Shown here: piece by piece, positions 8,165-18,482 of the stretch | How the letters are laid out: every line of letters begins with the position of its first letter | Numbering within the stretch: the first letter of the stretch is position 1 | Assembly (NCBI GenBank): GCA_902556205.1 | Contig: CACDVH010000007.1 | Coordinates: 19,106 to 83,105, forward strand | Source of the DNA: an uncultured Gammaproteobacteria bacterium | GTDB lineage: Bacteria > Pseudomonadota > Gammaproteobacteria > PS1 > Pseudothioglobaceae | Length of the DNA: 64,000 nucleotides | Direction of reading: 5' to 3' | Program-made: the position numbers and the translations under genes | Notes under the pieces: model-generated | Databases searched by the model: none | What the model was told of the DNA's origin: nothing | The model's input: the letters and a program-made list of their open reading frames with translations, nothing else

Positions 8165-10258
8165 ATGGACATGAAAATAGTTCAAAAAAGTTTTACGTTT
8201 GGCAACAGCCAAATTTCATTTGAAACAGGAAGAATCGCTAGACAAGCTCATGGAGCTGTTTTAGCTAGTATGGATGACACGCAAGTTCTAGTATCAGTTG
8301 TTGGTGCAAAAGAAGCAAAGCCAGGTCAATCCTTTTTTCCGTTATCTGTAGACTATATCGAGAAAACATATGCTGCCGGAAAAATCCCTGGTGGTTTCCT
8401 GAAAAGAGAGGGTAGACCAAGCGAGAAAGAGACCTTAACCTCAAGACTCATTGACCGCCCTATTCGTCCGCTATTTCCTAATGGCTATATGAATGAGGTT
8501 CAGGTCATGATTCAGGTTATTTCATCGAACAAAAATGTAGACCCTGATGTTTTAGCGATGATCGCTACATCTGCCGCTTTAGCAATCTCTGGAGTGCCAT
8601 TTAAAGGCCCAATCGGTGCGGCTCGAGTCGGCTATCAAGATGGCAACTACACAATCAACCCAACATACAGTGATCTCGAGTCATCAGAACTAGATATGGT
8701 GGTTGCAGGAACCAAAGATGCAGTTCTTATGGTGGAGTCTGAAGCCAGTGAGCTATCTGAAGATATTATGCTAGGTGCTGTAATGTATGCGCATGAGCAA
8801 TTTCAAGTAGTAATCGATAGTGTTGCAGAATTTGCTAAAGAAGTAGGTGTGTCTCCGCGTGAGTGGGTTGCACCTGAAGAAAACGAATCTCTATTAAGCT
8901 CGATTAAATCCAAATTTGAAAGTCAAATTTCTGAGGCTTATCAGACAGTCGATAAGATGGATCGTTATGAAAAAATGGGAGAAATCAAAGACGCTGCTGT
9001 TGAAGAATTTGTCAGTGAAGATGATTCTGTAAGTGAAGACGAGGTTAAAAATTACATTAAAAAAATTGAGAAATCAACTGTAAGAGAGAGAATTTTAGCT
9101 GGAGAACCTAGAATAGATGGTAGAGATAGCTCAACAGTTAGAGAGCTTGCTATTGAAACAAGTGTTTTAGAGAATACTCATGGCTCCGCCCTTTTCACAA
9201 GAGGAGAAACTCAGGCATTGGTAGTTACCACTCTAGGCTCTAAGAGAGATGCACAGCTGATTGAAAAACTTGAATCAAATGATCGAATCGAAGATCACTT
9301 TATGCTTCACTACAATTTTCCTCCATACTGTGTAGGTGAGACTGGACGCGTGATGGGTGTTAAGAGGCGTGAAGTCGGACATGGCAGATTGGCAAGAAGA
9401 GGTATCTCAGCTTGCCTTCCAAATCTTGATGACTTCCCTTACACAATCCGTGTAGTGTCTGAAATAACTGAATCTAATGGTTCAAGCTCAATGGCAAGTG
9501 TCTGTGGCTCATCGCTCTCATTGATGGATGCAGGTGTACCTCTCAAAGCTCCTGTTGCAGGAATTGCAATGGGTCTAGTTAAGGATGAGGATCGATTCAC
9601 TGTTTTAACGGATATTCTTGGAGATGAAGATCATCTTGGCGACATGGACTTTAAGGTTGCTGGAACATCTAAAGGTATTAACGCCCTTCAAATGGATATC
9701 AAGATTGATGGGATTACAGAAGACATTATGTCAATCGCACTTAAACAGGCAAAAGATGCAAGATTGAATATTCTCGGTCAAATGAATCAGGTCATTTCAG
9801 AGCCAAATTCAGCCTCTAAAAATGCCCCTAAAACAAAGGTCATTAAAATCCCTACCGATAAAATTAGAGATGTTATCGGCAAAGGTGGAGAGACGATTAG
9901 AGGTATTGTTTCTCAGTCTGGTGCTAGCGTTGATGTTGATGATGATGGCAATGTAAACATCTTTGCAAATGATTCAGAAAGCTTTGAAAAGGCAGTTCAA
10001 ATGGTCAAAGATGTAACCGCTGTTCCTGAAGTCAATAAAGTCTACATGGGCAAGGTTGCCAAAATCGTTGAATTTGGAGCTTTTGTGACTATCATGCCGA
10101 ATCAAGATGGCCTCTTACACGTCTCTGAAATTGCTCACGAGAGAGTAGAGAAAGTTGAGGACTACCTGAAAGAAGGTGAGGAAGTGGAGGTTAAAGTTCT
10201 TGGAATTGATCGAGGACGAATCAAGCTTTCTAGAAAAGTATTAATCGAAAAGTCATAA
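8165..10258 (+). CDS. pnp: Polyribonucleotide nucleotidyltransferase (PNPase)
   Basis: 697 residues, full length. Two RNase PH-like cores (about 1-230 and 310-540) flank the alpha-helical linker, followed by a KH domain ([18 protein letters not shown], about 560-610) and an S1 RNA-binding domain ([22 protein letters not shown], about 625-695). The catalytic core contains FxxRGETQAL and [16 protein letters not shown]. It degrades RNA 3' to 5' by phosphorolysis and assembles as a trimer that docks on RNase E, encoded later in this window. The start is an ATG after TTGGAG. rpsO, its usual upstream partner, is not present. Confidence 0.97.
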   Translation: MDMKIVQKSFTFGNSQISFETGRIARQAHGAVLASMDDTQVLVSVVGAKEAKPGQSFFPLSVDYIEKTYAAGKIPGGFLKREGRPSEKETLTSRLIDRPIRPLFPNGYMNEVQVMIQVISSNKNVDPDVLAMIATSAALAISGVPFKGPIGAARVGYQDGNYTINPTYSDLESSELDMVVAGTKDAVLMVESEASELSEDIMLGAVMYAHEQFQVVIDSVAEFAKEVGVSPREWVAPEENESLLSSIKSKFESQISEAYQTVDKMDRYEKMGEIKDAAVEEFVSEDDSVSEDEVKNYIKKIEKSTVRERILAGEPRIDGRDSSTVRELAIETSVLENTHGSALFTRGETQALVVTTLGSKRDAQLIEKLESNDRIEDHFMLHYNFPPYCVGETGRVMGVKRREVGHGRLARRGISACLPNLDDFPYTIRVVSEITESNGSSSMASVCGSSLSLMDAGVPLKAPVAGIAMGLVKDEDRFTVLTDILGDEDHLGDMDFKVAGTSKGINALQMDIKIDGITEDIMSIALKQAKDARLNILGQMNQVISEPNSASKNAPKTKVIKIPTDKIRDVIGKGGETIRGIVSQSGASVDVDDDGNVNIFANDSESFEKAVQMVKDVTAVPEVNKVYMGKVAKIVEFGAFVTIMPNQDGLLHVSEIAHERVEKVEDYLKEGEEVEVKVLGIDRGRIKLSRKVLIEKS

Positions 10259-10262
10259 ATAA

Positions 10263-10288
10263 AGCCACCGCAAGGTGGCTTTTTTTTA
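10263..10288 (+). terminator. Rho-independent terminator of pnp
   Basis: A perfect stem AGCCACC/GGTGGCT with a GCAA tetraloop is followed by a T8 run, starting 5 nt after the pnp stop codon. Confidence 0.95.
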
Positions 10289-10296
10289 AAAATATA

Positions 10297-10509
10297 ATGA
10301 TGTCAGAAGAAAAAATAGTCGAGCTTGAGGAAAAAATTGCTTTTCTTCAAAATATGATTGATGAATTAAATATGGTTGTTTTTCGTCAGGGTGAAAAACT
10401 TGAGAAGCTCAATTTAAAACTCAAAGATACCAATGAAAAATTACTGAATCAATCTGAGGCATCTACTTTGGAATCCAAGGATTTAGACGAGAGACCGCCT
10501 CACTACTAA
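10297..10509 (+). CDS. slyX: SlyX family protein
   Basis: 70 residues, almost entirely a heptad-type coiled coil (residues 3-50), ending in the family's hallmark ERPPHY tail. SlyX is a small cytoplasmic protein of unresolved function conserved in proteobacteria. The gene starts at tandem ATG codons directly downstream of the pnp terminator and its 3' end overlaps the convergent MFS gene by 4 nt. Confidence 0.9.
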   Translation: MMSEEKIVELEEKIAFLQNMIDELNMVVFRQGEKLEKLNLKLKDTNEKLLNQSEASTLESKDLDERPPHY

Positions 10510-11684
10510 GGGCTTGATTTAATTCGACCCATCATAACGATCAGCGCAACTCCATTTAAACCCCATACAACGCTTAGAAGGTACATATTAAAGGTTAAAC
10601 TTAAGAATTCTGCTAAGTAGCCTACCAGTGCCGGTCCAAATATAAAGCCAGAAAATCCAAGGGTAATTAAATTTGCAACTGTAAGATTGATTGGCTCATC
10701 TGTGACCCGAATAGCTAATCTAAATATTATGGCAATAAAGTTCGCAGTTCCAAAGCCAAAAAGGAGCATGCCAATAACAATTAGATAAAAATTTGAGGTG
10801 AGTATAGATACAAATAGAACGAACCCAGCAGCAATACTTAAGTAGCCGCCTACAAACTTTTCACTTAATTTTTTAATCATTTTTGATGCAATCAACCTTG
10901 CAGATATTTCACCGATATTGAATGCAAATATGATTGCTCCTCCAAGGTATAAGGGAACAAGCAAGTCCTTGGTTAACCAAAGGGCGGACCAATCTAAAAT
11001 AATCCCCATCGTTGCATAATTAAGCATCATTAAGATACCAAAGACAAGTATTGAGTTTTTAGGTAATTTAAATTTGGGTGTCTTTTCAAGATTTTCGAAA
11101 GATTTATCTAGGCCAAACTTATTAATCAAGAGCGCTCCTACTATCAAAGCAGTCCCTGTGATAGAGAATATTAAGATTGGACTGTCGACATACCTTATAG
11201 TGAAAAATGCACTAAAAGCACCAACGAGGGAGCCAAAACTGAATGCAGCATGATATAGAGGCGTGAGAACTCTTGATGTTTTACTCTCAATCATAGAAAT
11301 TTGCGATTGAGATGATGGACTGAAAAGGCCAACAAAAAATCCAAATGGCATAAAAGCAATCAAAAACCACTGGTAGCTTGGAGCCAAGATGAGTAATAAT
11401 GGACAATAGGCTATACCCAATAGGCCAATTACAATAGAGTTCTTTGTGCCTATTCTAGGAACAATAAGCCTACCTGAAGTCTGATTACCAATTAGATTTA
11501 AAAGCCCAAAAGCAAACAGCCCTATTCCAATTTCTGCCTCTGTAATTTGAAGTCTTTCAGCATTCCACGGAATATAAACAAAATATATACCAATCTGAAA
11601 CAAAACAAGAAAAGCGCCTAAAAATGTAGCATATATACCTCTATCGTATGCCTTCGCCTCTTCTTTAGAAATTACTATTTCCAT
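10506..11684 (-). CDS. MFS transporter (YbjJ-like)
   Basis: 392 residues with about twelve hydrophobic segments in two bundles of six separated by a charged loop near residues 190-215 (KFGLDKSFENLEKTPKFKLPK). The pattern is that of the major facilitator superfamily; the general look (GLFSPSSQSQISMIE, a short central loop) is closest to YbjJ-type carriers. It follows the HopJ-family gene by 4 nt on the same strand. Substrate is unknown. Confidence 0.85.
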   Translation of the reverse strand: MEIVISKEEAKAYDRGIYATFLGAFLVLFQIGIYFVYIPWNAERLQITEAEIGIGLFAFGLLNLIGNQTSGRLIVPRIGTKNSIVIGLLGIAYCPLLLILAPSYQWFLIAFMPFGFFVGLFSPSSQSQISMIESKTSRVLTPLYHAAFSFGSLVGAFSAFFTIRYVDSPILIFSITGTALIVGALLINKFGLDKSFENLEKTPKFKLPKNSILVFGILMMLNYATMGIILDWSALWLTKDLLVPLYLGGAIIFAFNIGEISARLIASKMIKKLSEKFVGGYLSIAAGFVLFVSILTSNFYLIVIGMLLFGFGTANFIAIIFRLAIRVTDEPINLTVANLITLGFSGFIFGPALVGYLAEFLSLTFNMYLLSVVWGLNGVALIVMMGRIKSSP

Positions 11685-11688
11685 TTAA

Positions 11689-12033
11689 CTATGTTTTAAT
11701 TTTTAAGGCATCGAAATCTAATAGAAGTCCTTCCCAACCCTGTTTCATGAAGCTTCTAATGTTTAAGTGTGAGCTATTATCTTCTGGACTGTGTAATACT
11801 GACTGATAGTGCTCTGCAAAGCAATGAAGTGTCTCCAGCTCAGAAAGTGAATACATATGTCCAAAACAGAAAACTTTAGCAGAGCCCTGGTTTTCAAATT
11901 TTGAGTTAATAATTTCACCATTCTCAAAGGCGATATTTGAAAAATGATATTCGCTATCAATCAACTCAATAAAATCAGAAAATTTTACTAAGGAACCAGA
12001 TTTAACCTTGTTTAGATACTCTTCGGTATTCAT
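11689..12033 (-). CDS. HopJ family protein
   Basis: 114 residues matching the small HopJ family across its length: the start 'EYLNKVKSGS..VKFSDFIELID', the centre 'NQGSAKVFCFGHMYSLSELETLHCFAEHY' region, and the end 'HLNIRSFMKQGWEGL'. The family was named for a Pseudomonas syringae effector but is widespread in free-living marine bacteria, so an effector role is not implied. It sits 5 nt downstream of aceE and 4 nt upstream of the MFS gene, probably in one transcript. Confidence 0.85.
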   Translation of the reverse strand: MNTEEYLNKVKSGSLVKFSDFIELIDSEYHFSNIAFENGEIINSKFENQGSAKVFCFGHMYSLSELETLHCFAEHYQSVLHSPEDNSSHLNIRSFMKQGWEGLLLDFDALKIKT

Positions 12034-12038
12034 TAATT

Positions 12039-14684
12039 TTAGGTATGCATTGGATTAGATTTACCAGAATCAATATTAAGTTTTTTTGCAGCCTTAGTTA
12101 ATATTTTGGCATCCAAACTACCCTCATCTACTAGAGTGCTTAGAGTTGCATAGGTAATATAATCAGCGTTCACCTCAAAAAAGTATCTAAGCTCCTTGCG
12201 GGAGTCAGACCTTCCAAAACCATCTGTACCTAGTACCTCATATCGCATGGGAACATATTTTCGAATTTGTTCAGCGTAATTTTTCATGTAATCAGTTGCA
12301 GCAATGGCTGGACCCTTTGATTTGCTTAAACATTGAGTGACATAGGGAACTTTCTGAGTTTTACTATATAAGTTCTGACGATCAATATTCTGAGCCTCTC
12401 TTGTTACCTCATTAAAGCTTGTTACGCTCCAAACATTGGACATGACGCCCCAGTCTTTTTCAAGCATATCCGCAGCCTTCTCGACCTCACGAAGGATTGC
12501 TCCACTACCAAGCAACTGGACTTGTATTTTAGATTTTCCAACTGTTTTTAGAGGATACATTCCCTTGATAATTCCTTCTTCAACACCCTTTGGCATCTGT
12601 GGATGAGCATAATTCTCATTCATAAGAGTAATGTAATAGAAGATATTTTCCATCTTCTCATACATGCGATACATTCCATCTCTAATAATAACAGCCAGTT
12701 CATAGGCGTATGTAGGGTCATAAGAAACACAATTTGGTATCGTATTGGCAACAATCAATGAGTCGCCATCTTGGTGCTGAAGACCTTCACCAGCTAGTGT
12801 TGTTCTTCCTGCTGTGCCACCCATTAAAAAACCTTTTGCTTGCATATCACCCGCTGCCCATGCAAGATCTCCAACTCGTTGGAAGCCAAACTTAGAGTAA
12901 TAGATATAAAAAGGAATCATGGTTACATTGTGCGATGCGTAAGCTGTCGCAGCTGCTATCCAATCTGAAATTGCTCCAGCTTCATTAATGCCCTCCTGTA
13001 AGACTTGGCCTTTGATATCCTCTTTGTACCACATCACCTTGTCAGAATCTTCTGGTTCATAAAGTTGGCCTGACGATGAGTAAATACCCATTTGCCTAAA
13101 AAGGCCTTCCATCCCAAAAGTTCTAGCCTCGTCAGGAACAATAGGCACAACTCTTGGACCAATTTCTTTATCTCTAATTAATAGAGATAAGAATCGAACG
13201 AAAGCCATAGTACTAGACATTTCTTTATCATCAGTCGACTTAAGAAGGGGTTCAAAAGTGTCTAACTGAGGAATATTAAACGACTCAAGCTTAAAGTTTC
13301 TCGTGGGAAGGTATCCTCCCAAAGCCTCTCTTCTTTCTCTCAAATAAGTTAATTCTTCACTATCCTCAGCCGGCTTGTAGAAATTTAACTCCTCAGCATC
13401 TTTTTTGGTAACAGGAATATCAAATCTCTGGGCTACTTTTACTAGCGCATCAACGCCTAATTTTTTTTGGCTATGGGTTGTATTTTTTCCCTCTCCAGCC
13501 TCACCCATTCCGTACCCCTTAACAGTCTTAGCTAGAATGACTGTAGGTTGGCCTTTATGCTCTTTAGCAGACTTATAGGCCTGGTAAACTTTATTTGGAT
13601 CGTGTCCACCTCGAGTTAGGCCGAATATCTCATCGTCTGACATATGCTCAACAAGCTTCAGGGTTTCTGGATATTTTCCGAAAAAGTGTTTTCTTACATA
13701 GGCCCCATCTTTTGCCTTGTAAGCCTGGTACTCACCATCAACCACCTCTTCCATTCTCTGCTTGAGAAGTCCAGATGTATCATTTGCGAGCAACTTATCC
13801 CATCCTCTTCCCCAAATAACTTTAATTACGTTCCAGCCTGCGCCTCTAAACATGCCTTCTAGCTCTTGGATAATTTTTCCATTTCCCCTTACGGGTCCGT
13901 CAAGGCGTTGAAGATTACAATTGATAACAAATATTAGGTTATCAAGTTTCTCTCTTCCAGCAAGAGATATGGCGCCAAGAGATTCAGGCTCATCAGTTTC
14001 GCCATCTCCCAAGTATGCCCATACAGTTCTCTTGTCAGTTTTAACAATATCGCGATGCTGCAAATACTTCATAAAGCGAGCTTGAAATATGGACATGATT
14101 GGACCTAAACCCATTGAGACAGTTGGGAACTCCCAAAAATCTGGCATGAGCCATGGATGAGGGTAAGAAGAAAGACCCTCTTTGTTAGCCTCTTGTCTAA
14201 AGTTCAACATTTGATCTTCAGATATTCGCCCTTCAAGATAAGCTCGTGAGTATATTCCAGGAGCGATATGGCCTTGAAAAAATATGAGATCCGCACCCTG
14301 ATCTAAATCATTACCTCGATAAAAATGATTAAATCCAACTTCATACAAAGTCGCACTAGATGCAAATGAGGCTATATGGCCACCCAGCTCAGAAGAAACT
14401 TGATTTGCCTTTACCACCATAATCATCGCATTCCACCGGATGATTGATTTAATACGATGTTCAATTTTGTGCATCACAACTAACTCACTCTCCTTTTCAA
14501 CTGGAATGGAGTTTAAATAGGCTGTATTGACACCCTGAGGCAGATCCATACCATCCTCATGCGCCATGTCCATAAGCTTTTGTAGAATGTATTTGGCTCT
14601 ATCTTCCCCTCCAAAACGAGCAACCGATCTAAAGGCCTCTAACCATTCAATAGTTTCTTGGGGGTCAATATCTTTTTCAGACAT
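12039..14684 (-). CDS. aceE: Pyruvate dehydrogenase E1 component, homodimeric type
   Basis: 881 residues, close to the 887 of E. coli AceE. The thiamine diphosphate motif GDGETDEPES is at about 226-235, with the downstream NCNLQRLDGPVRGNGK segment typical of this single-chain E1. It decarboxylates pyruvate and transfers the acetyl unit to the lipoyl E2. Unusually for gammaproteobacteria, no aceF or lpd follows; the downstream genes are hopJ and an MFS carrier, so E2 and E3 must be encoded elsewhere. It is divergent from the phosphomannomutase gene. Confidence 0.96.
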   Translation of the reverse strand: MSEKDIDPQETIEWLEAFRSVARFGGEDRAKYILQKLMDMAHEDGMDLPQGVNTAYLNSIPVEKESELVVMHKIEHRIKSIIRWNAMIMVVKANQVSSELGGHIASFASSATLYEVGFNHFYRGNDLDQGADLIFFQGHIAPGIYSRAYLEGRISEDQMLNFRQEANKEGLSSYPHPWLMPDFWEFPTVSMGLGPIMSIFQARFMKYLQHRDIVKTDKRTVWAYLGDGETDEPESLGAISLAGREKLDNLIFVINCNLQRLDGPVRGNGKIIQELEGMFRGAGWNVIKVIWGRGWDKLLANDTSGLLKQRMEEVVDGEYQAYKAKDGAYVRKHFFGKYPETLKLVEHMSDDEIFGLTRGGHDPNKVYQAYKSAKEHKGQPTVILAKTVKGYGMGEAGEGKNTTHSQKKLGVDALVKVAQRFDIPVTKKDAEELNFYKPAEDSEELTYLRERREALGGYLPTRNFKLESFNIPQLDTFEPLLKSTDDKEMSSTMAFVRFLSLLIRDKEIGPRVVPIVPDEARTFGMEGLFRQMGIYSSSGQLYEPEDSDKVMWYKEDIKGQVLQEGINEAGAISDWIAAATAYASHNVTMIPFYIYYSKFGFQRVGDLAWAAGDMQAKGFLMGGTAGRTTLAGEGLQHQDGDSLIVANTIPNCVSYDPTYAYELAVIIRDGMYRMYEKMENIFYYITLMNENYAHPQMPKGVEEGIIKGMYPLKTVGKSKIQVQLLGSGAILREVEKAADMLEKDWGVMSNVWSVTSFNEVTREAQNIDRQNLYSKTQKVPYVTQCLSKSKGPAIAATDYMKNYAEQIRKYVPMRYEVLGTDGFGRSDSRKELRYFFEVNADYITYATLSTLVDEGSLDAKILTKAAKKLNIDSGKSNPMHT

Positions 14685-14816
14685 AAAATCTCATTTTTGT
14701 AAAAAATAGGATTGTTATTATCCCTTAAAAAAGTTAAAGATACCAAGCAGGTCGTGTTATATTTTTGAACTTTAGATGCTGTAAAATATCACGCTTCTAA
14801 ATAAACAAAAAATTTC

Positions 14817-16190
14817 ATGAAAGTCCCAAGTTCAATCTTTAAAGCCTATGACATAAGAGGCATTGTAGAAACAGAATTAACACCCGAAATAGTAAAACTG
14901 ATAGGCAGGGCTGTTGGCAGTGAATCCATTAAAAAAGGCGAAAGAGGAGTTGTGGTTGGAAGAGATGGTAGATTATCAGGTCCTGAACTGTCTGAGGCTT
15001 TAATTTCAGGCCTTATAGAGAGTGGTTGCCATGTTGTGAACATTGGTATGGTGCCCTCCCCAGTTGTTTATTTCGCAACTCATACAAAAGCAGCTTCATC
15101 AGGAGTCATGATTACAGGCTCACACAATCCAGCTGAATATAATGGCTTAAAGATTATGATTGCTGGGGAAACTTTATCTGCAGAAAGAATTCAAGATTTG
15201 TACTCAAGAATTTTAGAGAGTGACTTCTCAAATGGTCACGGCACATCAACCTCTATTAACATTGATCAGGACTATATTGATACCATTAAATCAGACATAA
15301 AATTAGAGAAAGAGATCAAGGTGGTGATCGATTGTGGAAATGGAGTTGCGGGCAGTATCGCACCCAAACTCTTCGAAGCCTTAGGAGTAAAAGTATCTAA
15401 ATTATTTTGTCTAGTTGATGGTAGGTTTCCTAATCATCATCCTGACCCCTCAAAGCCTGAAAACTTGGAGGATCTCATTCAAGAAGTTATTGAAACCGAT
15501 GCTGATTTAGGTCTTGCTTTTGATGGTGATGGTGACAGACTTGGAGTGGTAGATAATAACGGAAGGGTCATATGGGCTGATCACCAAATGATGCTTTATG
15601 CAATGGATGTACTTAGTCGAAATAAGGGTGCAAAAGTCATCTATGATGTCAAATGCACTTCTCTTCTCCCAAAGCTTATTTCTGAGAATGGTGGCAATCC
15701 GATCTTATCCAGAACTGGACATAGCTTTATCAAAAAGAAACTCAAAGAAACCAATGCTGAGCTCGCTGGCGAGATGTCAGGGCACATCTTTTTTAAGGAG
15801 CGATGGTATGGTTTCGATGATGCGCTATATACAGGTGCAAGACTGTTAGAGATTGTCTCAAAAAGTGACAAGACATGCTCGGAGATTTTCGATGAATTGC
15901 CTGTCAATCTGAGCACACCAGAAATTAATATCAACTTTGAGAAGCATGGCCAGCAATATGAGGCAATGGAATCGTTATCAAATAATATAGATTTTCCTGA
16001 TGCTAGTGTTAATACCATTGATGGCTTCAGAGTCGACTTTGACGATTGTTGGGGGCTCGTTAGACCATCGAACACAACGCCATGCCTGGTATTACGCTTT
16101 GAGGGAAACAGTGAAACTGAACTCAACAAGATACAAGAAAGATTTAAAAAATGGCTTGAGGCAAGCGGTATTCCAGCAGAGAATTTATAG
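14817..16190 (+). CDS. algC: Phosphomannomutase/phosphoglucomutase
   Basis: 457 residues of the alpha-D-phosphohexomutase family. The phosphoserine loop is TGSHNP with Ser102, the metal loop is DGDGDR (about residue 240), the sugar loop GEMSGHIFF lies near 320, and the phosphate-binding RPSNTTP lies near 420. The N-terminal FKAYDIRG is typical of AlgC/ManB. It interconverts 1- and 6-phosphates of mannose and glucose for surface polysaccharide synthesis. No Shine-Dalgarno sequence is evident before the ATG. Confidence 0.92.
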   Translation: MKVPSSIFKAYDIRGIVETELTPEIVKLIGRAVGSESIKKGERGVVVGRDGRLSGPELSEALISGLIESGCHVVNIGMVPSPVVYFATHTKAASSGVMITGSHNPAEYNGLKIMIAGETLSAERIQDLYSRILESDFSNGHGTSTSINIDQDYIDTIKSDIKLEKEIKVVIDCGNGVAGSIAPKLFEALGVKVSKLFCLVDGRFPNHHPDPSKPENLEDLIQEVIETDADLGLAFDGDGDRLGVVDNNGRVIWADHQMMLYAMDVLSRNKGAKVIYDVKCTSLLPKLISENGGNPILSRTGHSFIKKKLKETNAELAGEMSGHIFFKERWYGFDDALYTGARLLEIVSKSDKTCSEIFDELPVNLSTPEININFEKHGQQYEAMESLSNNIDFPDASVNTIDGFRVDFDDCWGLVRPSNTTPCLVLRFEGNSETELNKIQERFKKWLEASGIPAENL

Positions 16191-16218
16191 TTGGAAATTC
16201 TAAAAAAATAGGTATAAA
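16191..16218 (+). promoter_or_regulatory. Candidate promoter of dmdA
   Basis: A TTGGAA box at 16191-16196 and TATAAA at 16213-16218 are separated by 16 bp, starting just after the phosphomannomutase stop. A 5-bp inverted repeat (TGAAC/GTTCA) follows in the leader. Confidence 0.45.
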
Positions 16219-16281
16219 ATACGAATTTTTTATCCTTGAACAAGTTTTACTCGTTCAGTTCATTTTTTTTGGAGTTTGCAA

Positions 16282-17397
16282 ATGGAAGGACATGTCAACT
16301 TTACGCTATCAGATCGCTTAAGAAAGTCGCCCTATTATGAGTCTACTCTGAAAGCAGGCGCCAAAACTTTCACAATCTATAACCACATGATCATGCCCAC
16401 TTCTTATGAGGGAGCTGAAGCGGATTACTGGAACCTAATGAATAATGTCACCATGTGGGATGTTGCTGCTGAACGCCAAGTTGAGATTACTGGAAGTGAC
16501 GCCTACAGGTTTGTTGAATACATTACCTCAAGAGACCTTTCAAAGCTCCAGATTGGTCAAGGAAAATATGCTCTGATCACTGATGAAGATGGTGGAATCA
16601 TCAATGATCCTATCATTTTAAGACTGGGTGAGAGTCATTTTTGGCTATCGATTGCAGACAGTGATGTGCTACTTTGGACCCGTGGCCTTGCCTGTGGACT
16701 TGGATGGGATGTTAATATTTGTGAGCCAGATGTCTCCCCCTTAGCAATTCAAGGCCCTAACCATTTACCTTTAATGATTGATTTATTTGGAGACTGGGTT
16801 AAAGATGTTAAGTACTTCTTTTTTAGAGAATACGAACTTGAAGGAATACCTCTAATTGTTCAAAAGTCAGGATGGAGCAAACAGGGAGGCTTTGAGCTCT
16901 ATCTTCGTGACGGATCACAAGGTGAAAAGCTATGGGACATCGTTGCTGGTGCAGGAAAGAAATATGACATTAAGCCAGGAACCCCAAATAATATCGAAAG
17001 GGTTGAATCGGGACTATTCTCATGGGGAAATGATATGGATATCAATAGTAACCCGTTAGAGCTTCCATTAGGTAATTTTTGTCAACTGGATAAAGAGGCT
17101 GATTACTTAAGCAGGGAAGCTCTTCATAAGATACGCTCTGAAGGTGTTACCAAAAAACTTGTTGGACTGATTGTCGATGGTGATCCATTTGTTGGCGGTT
17201 GTGCCAGCCCATGGCAGGTCATGAGTGATAATCAAATGTGCGGCAAAGTTTCTAGTGCTGCTTACTCTCCAAGATTAAAAATTAATATGGCTATGGCGAC
17301 AATAGATAGCGCTCATAATGCAATTGACTCCGAGGTCACTGTTGAAACGCCATGGGGTTTAAGATCTGCAAAAGTGACTTCGATTCCCTTTAATTAA
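16282..17397 (+). CDS. dmdA: Dimethylsulfoniopropionate (DMSP) demethylase
   Basis: 371 residues from the ATG at 16282, which has GGAG 7 nt upstream; an upstream TTG adds two residues but is less likely. It belongs to the GcvT-like aminomethyltransferase fold and has the landmarks I know from Pelagibacter DmdA in the same order: YNHM near residue 34, WDVAAERQVEI, SRDLSK, SIADSDV, AIQGP, SGWSKQGGFE and GNDMD, with similar total length (369). DmdA moves a methyl group from DMSP to tetrahydrofolate, giving methylmercaptopropionate. None of the later dmdBCD genes are nearby. A small membrane-protein gene follows closely. Confidence 0.92.
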   Translation: MEGHVNFTLSDRLRKSPYYESTLKAGAKTFTIYNHMIMPTSYEGAEADYWNLMNNVTMWDVAAERQVEITGSDAYRFVEYITSRDLSKLQIGQGKYALITDEDGGIINDPIILRLGESHFWLSIADSDVLLWTRGLACGLGWDVNICEPDVSPLAIQGPNHLPLMIDLFGDWVKDVKYFFFREYELEGIPLIVQKSGWSKQGGFELYLRDGSQGEKLWDIVAGAGKKYDIKPGTPNNIERVESGLFSWGNDMDINSNPLELPLGNFCQLDKEADYLSREALHKIRSEGVTKKLVGLIVDGDPFVGGCASPWQVMSDNQMCGKVSSAAYSPRLKINMAMATIDSAHNAIDSEVTVETPWGLRSAKVTSIPFN

Positions 17398-17419
17398 TTT
17401 AGCAGGAAGAACTAAATTG

Positions 17420-17650
17420 ATGCGATTCGCTAAATATGAACAACACTTAAAGTGGTTCGCGCTATTCCTTGGTATCCTTAGCACCATAGCTATTATCAAT
17501 GACTTATATCCTTACACAATGTTTATTGGGCTCCCTTTTTGCTTAATATGGGTTTATTGTGCTTGGCTTCATACTGAAAAGCAATTGAAATGGATTAATA
17601 TAATCTTTACCGGGTTATATACATTCGGAATAGTTAATTACTATATCTAG
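17420..17650 (+). CDS. Small membrane protein of unknown function
   Basis: 76 residues from an ATG, 22 nt after the dmdA stop, with AGGAAG upstream. It is predicted to have three hydrophobic helices (about 10-27, 32-49 and 57-75) linked by short charged loops such as HTEKQLKW. I do not recognise a family. Its position suggests co-transcription with dmdA. Confidence 0.65.
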   Translation: MRFAKYEQHLKWFALFLGILSTIAIINDLYPYTMFIGLPFCLIWVYCAWLHTEKQLKWINIIFTGLYTFGIVNYYI

Positions 17651-17673
17651 GACATAAACCAGCTTAAAGCAAT

Positions 17674-18384
17674 TTACTTGTTACCAAAGCTTGAGCAAAC
17701 CTTTTGGGAGGTTGATATCAACTCCTCTAAAAAGCTTTCAATATTCTCGTCATTGAATCTACTAATAAGGCCTGACAGCGAAAGAACACCAATGAGTTCA
17801 CTATCTCGACCTAAAACAGGAACTGAGATGCCAGCAATTTCAGGATCACGCTCTCCACGACTAATATAGTATCCTTGGTTCTGTATAACTATAGATTGAG
17901 ATGTTTTAGAGTTTACAAATGCTTCAAGAACCTTTCCAGAAGAGCCTAAATTAAGCGGAGTAATTTCTCCTTCATCAATATGATAGCGCATTCTTCTTTT
18001 AGAATTTTCGCAATAAAGAACTACACCTGAATTTCCACGCAAAACATGAAAAGCAGCTGTTTCTGTTGTTTTTTCAACAAGCTCAATCAACGCTGGACGA
18101 ATTATTTTTCCCAACTGAAGATTATCTCGGTAAATTGAACCAGCTTTCCATAATGAAGACCCAAGATGAAAATTGCCATCATCATCTCGAGAAAGATAGC
18201 CAAACTTTTCAAGTGAGGCACTAAGTCGAAGTATTGTAGCTTTATTTAGGCCTGTTCTTTGAGCAAGCTCTTTCAATGTAAGACCATTATCACCCATATT
18301 AAAAGCTTCAAGAAGACTCAGCGCACGTTCTACGGACTCAACCCCACTTTTGATAGGTTTTATTTTTTCTGTCGATTTGGCCAT
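17674..18384 (-). CDS. IclR-family transcriptional regulator
   Basis: 236 residues. An N-terminal winged helix-turn-helix (about 14-75; 'VERALSLLEAF...LTLKELAQRTGLNKATILRLSASLEKFGYL') is followed by the IclR effector-binding domain (about 85-235). It is transcribed divergently from the transporter that opens the catabolic island, and a palindrome in the shared promoter region is a candidate binding site. It most likely controls the downstream importer and ureohydrolase genes in response to the substrate or an intermediate. Confidence 0.9.
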   Translation of the reverse strand: MAKSTEKIKPIKSGVESVERALSLLEAFNMGDNGLTLKELAQRTGLNKATILRLSASLEKFGYLSRDDDGNFHLGSSLWKAGSIYRDNLQLGKIIRPALIELVEKTTETAAFHVLRGNSGVVLYCENSKRRMRYHIDEGEITPLNLGSSGKVLEAFVNSKTSQSIVIQNQGYYISRGERDPEIAGISVPVLGRDSELIGVLSLSGLISRFNDENIESFLEELISTSQKVCSSFGNK

Positions 18385-18453
18385 TTAGATATTATTTAAT
18401 TAGGTGGAATATAAATATTTAATAACAAACTGAAGCATTTTTATTTTTTTTTC

Positions 18454-18482
18454 TTGACTTTTTATTAATTATACATGAAAAT
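18454..18482 (+). promoter_or_regulatory. Candidate promoter of the catabolic island
   Basis: TTGACT (18454-18459) and GAAAAT (18477-18482) are spaced by 17 bp upstream of the PotD-type gene. The palindrome discussed next begins at the following base. Confidence 0.45.

Noticed and set aside
15641..16243. 200-residue open frame antisense to the phosphomannomutase gene
   Set aside because: It is a shadow of a well-supported gene, has no recognisable motif and no ribosome site.
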